This document shows, piece after piece, positions 57,700 to 64,000 of a stretch of DNA of 64,000 bases. The stretch comes from Turnera subulata (lineage: Eukaryota; Streptophyta; Magnoliopsida; Malpighiales; Passifloraceae): contig JAKUCV010000453.1 in NCBI GenBank assembly GCA_028386065.3, positions 1-64,000 on the forward strand. Reading direction: 5' to 3'. Numbering within the stretch: the first letter of the stretch is position 1; the number at the start of each line of letters is the position of its first letter. A program made the position numbers and the translations under genes. The notes beneath the pieces were generated by a model that saw only the letters and a list, made by a program, of their open reading frames with translations, had not been told where the DNA came from and ran no database searches.

Positions 57700-57920
57700 T
57701 GTTATAAAACATGTGTTAATGAACACCGTTGTACTATTATAACTACCAAACAGTATCTATCTCCAACTATATATCATGTACAAACACAGAATGAAATAGA
57801 GTGAGTAATATGACAAGCTCTCCCTCTGCTACTCTTCATTTCTTCTTCTCCTTTTTCTACATCTTCCTTATCTTCATTACAAGCAGTAAAATACCAATGT
57901 TAAGCACTATATTTATAACA
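57700..57920 (+). repeat. 3' LTR of the copia-type element
   Basis: 221 bp, four mismatches to the 5' LTR, preceded by the PPT AAGGGGGAG and followed by target duplication CCAAC. Confidence 0.93.
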
Positions 57921-57925
57921 CCAAC

Positions 57926-58758
57926 ATCTCATATTGATATAGAAGTCAGACCATAATATTCAAATAGACTAGACTTTGTCTCAGAATTAGCGTTCTTCAT
58001 TCTGGTGACAAAGCAAATATACAAGCGGATTAAAAAGAATGCTGACAGAATAACCAACCCACAAAGTGGTACGGCCAGAAACTTGCAGTCATTTTCCTTC
58101 TGTAAGGAACCAAAGACGTTGCAGCATATCCGCAACGAACATAAGAGCATACACAGTACACAAACCTTTAATAATATCTAACATCGTCAAAAATTTAGCA
58201 AACCTATTCCAGAGCAAAATGAATCAGATCCAAAGCATAGCAAAAGCATGAGCATCAAAGATGCAAATTTTATTCCCGCTTCGTCGCAGCAGCATGCGTG
58301 ATCAGTAATTATAATGTGATGATGTTTTTATGTTCAAGCCGAACCATTCTCATATCGATGCACTACTCTATCTGAACTAAAGAAGAACGAGCCCTTGATT
58401 TCTTTTATTTTCCACAAATTCCTGGCACAACCCTGGTTTCCCAGCAGTTGATGGGAAAAATCTAGAGGCGCAAATTTCCAGAGTGACCGAGTGCTCCAAA
58501 TTGACAGTAAGATTCAGTATATGCCAAGTTGCCCCTTTCAACTTCCATCAAAATGGTCACAAGGCCTCAATTCTCACAAACGGCGATCTCGTGAACACAG
58601 TCAGGAAGCCACACGCACCAGAACATCAAGGTCATGCAATTTCCAGATCCTGTCTATTGATGAAGAGATGAAAGGAGGCCAAACACTCCTTCCACTTGTT
58701 ATAAACAGGAATCAGTCTCCATCCCTGGCATCTATCATTCAGGAAGAAATTATCCTAA
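57926..58758. other. intergenic and 3' UTR of the minus-strand gene
   Basis: Unique-looking AT-rich DNA. The part nearest 58758 is probably the 3' UTR of the 713-residue protein gene. No gene called. Confidence 0.4.
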
Positions 58759-61461
58759 TTATTCCTTGGCATTCCATACCACAGAAGAACCCTTTTTCCT
58801 GAACTTACACGGATGGAAACCAGTCATGGCTTTCCCCATCAGAGCCATCGCAGCAATGCTTGGGAACTGTTTCTTCTGGACAACTTGTACTCCCTTTGAA
58901 CTGCTTGGCCCACAAGCCACTGCACTTTCAAGTTTCCCTTTTTGAAATGCGGATTGATTATGACACCATCTCTGAATCCAAGCATGTGTAAGTGTTACAT
59001 CTTCACTTCTCCTTTCTGAACTGGAGGATGAAGATCCGGGATTTCTTGTTAACTCGGTAGTCTCATTTGCCAGTATAGGCTCTTGACCACGAGACTTGAC
59101 CATCTTTGTTTCCGAACTATTTCTCTTACACTCGAGCATTTTGCTGAAGAACTTGTTAACTTTTTCATGGGAAGGAGCTTCTTCCATTCTTGACATCTCA
59201 GTACCGTAACAAAAAGAATTCGGATCACTCGGCTTGAGACGTTTAACCCAGCTGCTGCATGGATCCACTCGAAATGTGACATCAGGGGAAGTAATAGATC
59301 TTAAATTTGTGGGATGCTCGGCGTGAGTTAAGAAGTGGTCCACATCCAAACTCTGGGTTCTTGAGGTGCTGGTATCCTGATCACCCTCTGAGTTTGGCGC
59401 ATCTTGATGTAATGGAAGATCCTGGTTTATATCAGGAAGCTCAGTTTTCAGCTTGCCTCCAGTTTCTTCTTTGTTTGAAGGAATTGAAGCTTCAGAAGTA
59501 GGCACACTTTTGCTCCCTTTGACATCCTACAAAATTCATGACTGATGGTGACTGAGAAGGATGGCCTCCATCCAGGTATGAAGACTACTGAATTCCACCA
59601 TAAATTAGACTCAAATAGTTTTTCATCGACAACGATACAAAAACCAGTTAGCCTAATGACAAAAGCAAGTTGGGATCTAGTAATATTACGAAGACCTACT
59701 GACCCACATCTCTACAATTCTCAGTCCTTTAATGAAATTGCATAAATGTCATCCTCTACCTTGATACCTTCTGGCCATGCAAATGGTGATATCATTCTTT
59801 CTATTTCAGACAAATACGCACATGTAAATTGAGGAAGCGAAATTAGTAAACGAATAAACATAGAAACCTTACCTTGTTTGATGGGGATAAAGCCAAACCT
59901 GCAACCAAATTTAACGAGCTTACTGAAAATGGCAACATAAGGATTACATTCAGAAAGAAACAAGATCACAGTAAGACCATATAGTTTAATCAAATCTTTC
60001 TACAGGCGGTTTCACAGGCTTTGGAAAGTAAAACCATAGAAACGTATCCGCATCAACATGAAACAAGCAGATAATTTAACTAAATCCTCATAGTGGAATA
60101 CAGTGCGTCGTACCAGTTAGATGGTTTTCCTTGAAAGCATCCATCTCCATGGTATCTGTGTCAGCTGATGATTCGTTATTTAATTTTACTGCAGAAGTCT
60201 TAACAGTGTCCGTGATACCTTTTCCTTCACTCTCAGTTGAGCTGTCTAATGGTTGTAGTTTTACTCCTTGCTTGACATTAGAACGAAAATGTGGAGATAC
60301 AGTGAGGACTTCACTCACTGTTTTTCCTTTGAAACTGGAGGGCATTGGTAAGCTTCCAAATATTTGGCCTCCCCCGGTCAAGTTTACTTCAGTCTTTTTT
60401 GTAATCAGTAAGTGGTGAGTAGTCTGAGAAAACTTGGGAAATGGAGGCCTTTGGGAAAACCCATGTACAGAGTCTATAGTGGTGTATATTCTCATGCTCT
60501 CCACATCATGAACAGCGGAAGGCATTCCTGGGATTCCATGAGATCCATGATACAGCTTTTCCATTTTACTCATCTCTGGGCGGTTGATGCAGCCATGAAA
60601 CAACTGTATTTCAGAGTGATCTTTAACTCTCTGGGATTGTTCGCCAGTAATTGCAACGTCTCTTTGCCACTTACTGCTTGTTGAGGCATCACGGATTGAA
60701 AGAACTGCATTGTTATCCATTCTCTTTTGTGGAACCAAAAAAGTAGCATCTGATCGATAATTGTGATCTTGACTGCCAAAAAGAGGCTGGAACGGTGTTC
60801 TTCCGCCATTAAACTCATATTGCACAATTTCGGAAGTTGATCCCACAAAATTACCCTGGAGATGCCTCGAAACAGCCAAGTCACTCTCCTCTACCAACTT
60901 ACTAGGCCCAACGTCCTGCTTCTGATTCCACACGATCCCTTCACGCTGGAAATGAGATCCTCTTGACTGAGTTTCAGTGCCAGAAGCAGCCTGCACAGGC
61001 ATTGAAGGTAAGCAATTCTCATTTCTACTGAGAGAAACATTGATTCCAGAGTTGAGACCAATGTTCGAAGTTAGGACTCCTTCATTGTACCTGGATGTCT
61101 CCTCATTCTTAGGAACCAACACACTTCCCCTATTATGCGAAGCACTCAAGAAAGGAAACCCCACCATTTCACTCCTCAGCTTTTTGGAGCTGGGTGTCAA
61201 ACTTTCATCCATAAAACCAGTTAGTCTATTCTTAGCTCGTTCTCTAGACCCTTTCACAAGCTTAGAACTCTTGCCTTCAGCCTCCGGCATGATAAGCTGA
61301 CCGCTATGCTTAGAACGATAATCAACTTCAAGGTCATCAGGAGAAGCTGATCCACAGCTTGAACGCATCCAGTGAGCCACCCAAGCAGATTTATGAGGCT
61401 GTTTCGACTTTTCGGAACTCTCCTCCATATCAGGATAAGATTGTATCACATTATCGGACAT
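58759..61461 (-). CDS. plant-specific protein of unknown function, probably nuclear
   Basis: 713-residue protein I do not recognise by name. Coding exons on the minus strand: 61461-60114 (1348 nt), a 26-nt micro-exon 59898-59873, and 59526-58759 (768 nt); all junctions are GT-AG with matching phases (1, 0). The start ATG (MSDNVIQSY) is the first in frame; the seven codons before it lack an ATG. Two short tryptophan motifs bracket the chain: AWVAHWMRSSC at 26-36 and THAWIQRWCHN at 638-648. FPSIAAMALMGKAM (about 679) precedes a basic C-terminus (KFRKKGSS). The rest is polar, S/N/Q-rich and probably disordered, with no transmembrane or signal segments; basic KKLR and KRLK patches could serve nuclear import. 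The AW(V/I)-RW repeat at both ends suggests a paired interaction motif. Conserved motifs and clean splicing argue for a real gene. Confidence 0.85.
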
Positions 61462-62500
61462 GGTCAAAAAGGGTAGAATCAAAGCTCACCAAATTGAGGT
61501 TGAAAACAACCGAATCAACAATCTTCCCAAAAGAGCATCAAAACCCACCTGGAGAAAGCAAGCACTGAAGTCAACACTCAACATAGTATGTAAAGAAATC
61601 ACAATTAGGGAAATCACAGCAATCCGCTTAGCAGAAAAATCCAAATCAATACGCTGAAATTAAAGTAGATAATTGTTCCCATTTTTAGCACAACCAGATT
61701 TGGTATGGCTATAAAGCCAGCACCAAATTCTAGTTTCCTGCATTAAACACGTGAAAGAAGAGAGAATTAAGCAACTTTCCCACTTTAAACAAATTTATCA
61801 AACACGATAAACTTTTTAAAGTAACAATTAGAAACGCAACACAGTATAAACCTCCGTTACAAGGGTTTACCAATTCCGCTAATTCCGCTTATGCCCGAAA
61901 AGGATTAAGAGCATATTATACACGGTAAAACGGATTCGGGCACATGGTTATATCCCAAGAAAGGAAAAAATAAATAAATGGGAGAAAACCCAGGAAATAC
62001 ACATGACACATTGATTTTAGCAAAACGTGACTCAATTCACCAAACAAAATTTGTAGGCTTGATATACAGATATATGCAGGGGCAAAGACTGACCAGCGTA
62101 GAAGACGATAGCGAAAGAGAAGAAGCAGTGAAATGAAGCTATAAAAAGAATGGGTTTTTCTTTCTTTCTTTTAGACTTCTTCTTCTGGGTCAAGTAGAGC
62201 AGCTCCAGATAACTGGGGTGGAGAGATCTATAGAGTATAGAGAGAGGGTGTATCTCAATTTACGGATTCGTGGAGGGAGTGAGTGAGTAGTGGAGAAGAG
62301 GAAGAAGATAAAAGCATCTGGCAAAAGAAGAAGAAGAAGAAAGAGCCGAAGTAGGTGGTTTTTCTCGTTTTTGTGGATCGAGTGTTTTTTTTTAGGCCTT
62401 TTGTGGTGGGTTCTTTGGGTTTTTTTGCTTAGCCACAAACTCAAAAGCTGACAAGACGACAAAAAGCGACCCATGTCCCCTTGCACTTTTTTCTCTTACC
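61462..62500 (-). other. 5' UTR and promoter of the unknown-function gene
   Basis: Minus-strand leader with GA/CT-rich and GAA-repeat stretches (about 62320-62345), typical of plant 5' leaders, probably with one or more UTR introns. I cannot fix the transcription start. No canonical TATA box is obvious. Confidence 0.4.
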
Positions 62501-64000
62501 CTTTTTTGTCTTTTTCTTCTACTGTGTGCTTTTTTTTTTTTTTTCTTAATGACTTTGGTTATCCTCCTCCGACTCGATTCATCGTGACTTCGGCTAATTA
62601 ATCAGCCTATATAAGCTCAAGTAAATCTATCAAGCAAATTGTAACCAAAAAAAATCTATGAAGCAAATACTAGTGTCCTGTGTAAAAAAAAAATCAGGGA
62701 GGACAGGTATTTATTTTACCTATAATTTTTTAGTAACAATTTTATTTTAAAAAAGTAAATATAAAAAATTTACATTTATTTATAGTTTCTTTAAAATTAT
62801 AATTCTTAGATTTTAATTTCACTTTTTATTTACAAATGAAATTAATTAATTATTTTTAATTTATTTTATAATTTTTTTTGATTTAATGTCACTTTCTAAA
62901 AATAAAATTAAGTTATTTGGTATGGTTAGACCCAGAACGGTCGATTTTTTTTGTGGTTTCGGGTCAAAATTGGTGAAACCCGTGTGGGGTTGACCACCAG
63001 ATGACGTAGCCTCACATAAAATAGACACGTGTCTCCGGCGACCATCCGGCCACCGGAAGTACCAAAATTAATAAAAATTACAAAGTACAAGTACCAAAAA
63101 TTATGAAATTTCAATACGAGTACCAAAAAAAATCGAGAGGCCAAGTACAGATACAAAAAAAATCCTTAAGTACAGGTACAAAAAAAATCCTTTAATCCAA
63201 GATATAACAATAACAATGAAAGGTTATTTTCAGTCTGTTAAAAAATAATATTCATTTATTGATAATTTATTTGTTTTGAAAATCCAGTATATATATATAT
63301 ATATGTATATATATATACACATGGATATAGAGATGGCGGAAGGAATTGGAATAATAATCACCACTGGAATCACTTAAGCTGATGGTTCAATTTTTTTAAT
63401 ATAGACATTGTATGGAGGAACACTACTGATTTCGAGGAATTCGTTATGGGTCCATATCGTGTGTTTCACCCAGGAAATTTTTATTATTTTTTTTTGTTTT
63501 TTTACGAAACAAAGACACACGCCATTTAACAAAACCATGGTGATTTTGTCAAACGCGGAATGTCATATAACACACACACCCATGCAAGATGCAAGCGATG
63601 TGGGACTTTGAAGAGCCACCACAAAGCATGAAGCAATTAGGAAATTTTTATTATTGACTAATTCAAGTAGGAACGCTCCAATGGAAAAAAATATCTCAAG
63701 TAGTACCCTCTTATTGACTAATTCAATATTCTTTTAATTAACTAGCACCCAGCCTTAACTGCAACATGCAAATTTAGAGTTAAAGTTTACCTTTTTAGAG
63801 AGAGAGCCATCGACCATGCCACCTTGACAATTTAATTGGCCAAAAATACCTTTTGTTTTTCTCTTGGCAAATATATTTTTGCCATATGTCACCAAAGCAC
63901 GCCATGCAAAAAATCATTTTGGTCTGGTCAACGGGCTAGCCCGCCCGAACCCACCTTGAACGGGCTCGGCTTAGAGAGAGGGGGAGAGTCGATCATGGAG
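62501..64000. other. intergenic, AT-rich, to the right edge
   Basis: A short tandem-like set of AAGTACAGGTACAAAAAAAAT words occurs at about 63140-63190. A TA microsatellite (about 63285-63317, with one interruption) follows. An ATG at 63995 close to the edge cannot be judged. No gene seen. Confidence 0.4.

Larger units (their letters stand above)
48741..57920 (+). mobile_element. 9.2-kb non-autonomous copia-type LTR element
   Basis: Perfect target duplication CCAAC (48736-48740 and 57921-57925). 221-bp LTRs at 48741-48961 and 57700-57920 have ends TGTTATAAA/TTTATAACA and differ at only four positions. Next to the 5' LTR is a PBS-like CGTTATCAACACGA; AAGGGGGAG (57691-57699) is the PPT. The interior has no intact gene: a GC-rich leader (about 49080-49400), a 201-nt purine tract, a GGCCCA array, a nested solo LTR (50280-53139), a hairpin array, an antisense LINE fragment and a wrecked pol (about 55925-57480). 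Near-identical LTRs around dead pol suggest that it moved recently using another element's proteins. Confidence 0.93.

Overview
The window is nuclear DNA of a flowering plant, most likely a eudicot. The evidence is spliced genes with GT-AG introns, an intron-containing tRNA-Tyr(GUA), plant defensins, a plastidial starch-synthesis gene (ADP-glucose pyrophosphorylase large subunit), a SnRK1-gamma-type CBS protein, and many plant-type Ty1/copia, Ty3/gypsy-like, L1, hAT, SINE and Helitron remnants. I cannot name the species.

Left third (1-24 kb): a single-exon DUF4408/DUF761 membrane protein gene (2259-3008, minus), a tRNA-Tyr gene (7178-7265, minus), a four-copy 187-bp tandem repeat (7441-8188), and two paralogous two-exon defensin genes (9066-9664 and 22548-23144, plus). 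The DNA between the defensins was expanded by two 2.7-kb solo LTRs of one family (9967-12701 and 18117-20816), a 1.1-kb hAT-like element with a perfect 8-bp target duplication (13286-14398) and a 162-bp hAT MITE, also with a perfect 8-bp duplication (21222-21383).

Middle (24.8-37.5 kb): three well preserved plus-strand housekeeping or metabolic genes. They are ribosomal protein S25 (25006-26582, 3 coding exons, the first being only the ATG), the APL1-type AGPase large subunit (30407-34230, 14 coding exons, 516 aa, with a tRNA-derived SINE in intron 9) and a four-CBS KING1-like SnRK1 gamma-type protein (35263-37439, 7 exons, 437 aa).

Right third: a transposon island (39.7-57.9 kb). It holds a gag-only copia element (39724-42378, TSD CAAGA), a nearly full-length but dead L1 LINE with RNase H (42693-48582, 16-bp TSD) and a 9.2-kb copia-type element (48741-57920, TSD CCAAC). 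The copia LTRs are nearly identical although its pol is wrecked; it is interrupted by a third solo LTR (50280-53139, TSD TATTT) and carries an antisense LINE 5' fragment. Beyond the island is a plant-specific protein gene of unknown function on the minus strand (58759-61461, 3 coding exons including a 26-nt micro-exon, 713 aa).

The most unusual signal is structural. Several unrelated retroelements here carry arrays of very short, nearly perfect hairpins. Their stems differ from hairpin to hairpin with compensating changes, while the 3-5 nt loops follow a fixed consensus: (C/T)NGAA in the copia interior, (A/G)CC(A/G)A in the solo LTRs. The three solo LTRs also share an exon/intron-like layout. 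I know of no description of either, but could not search for one.
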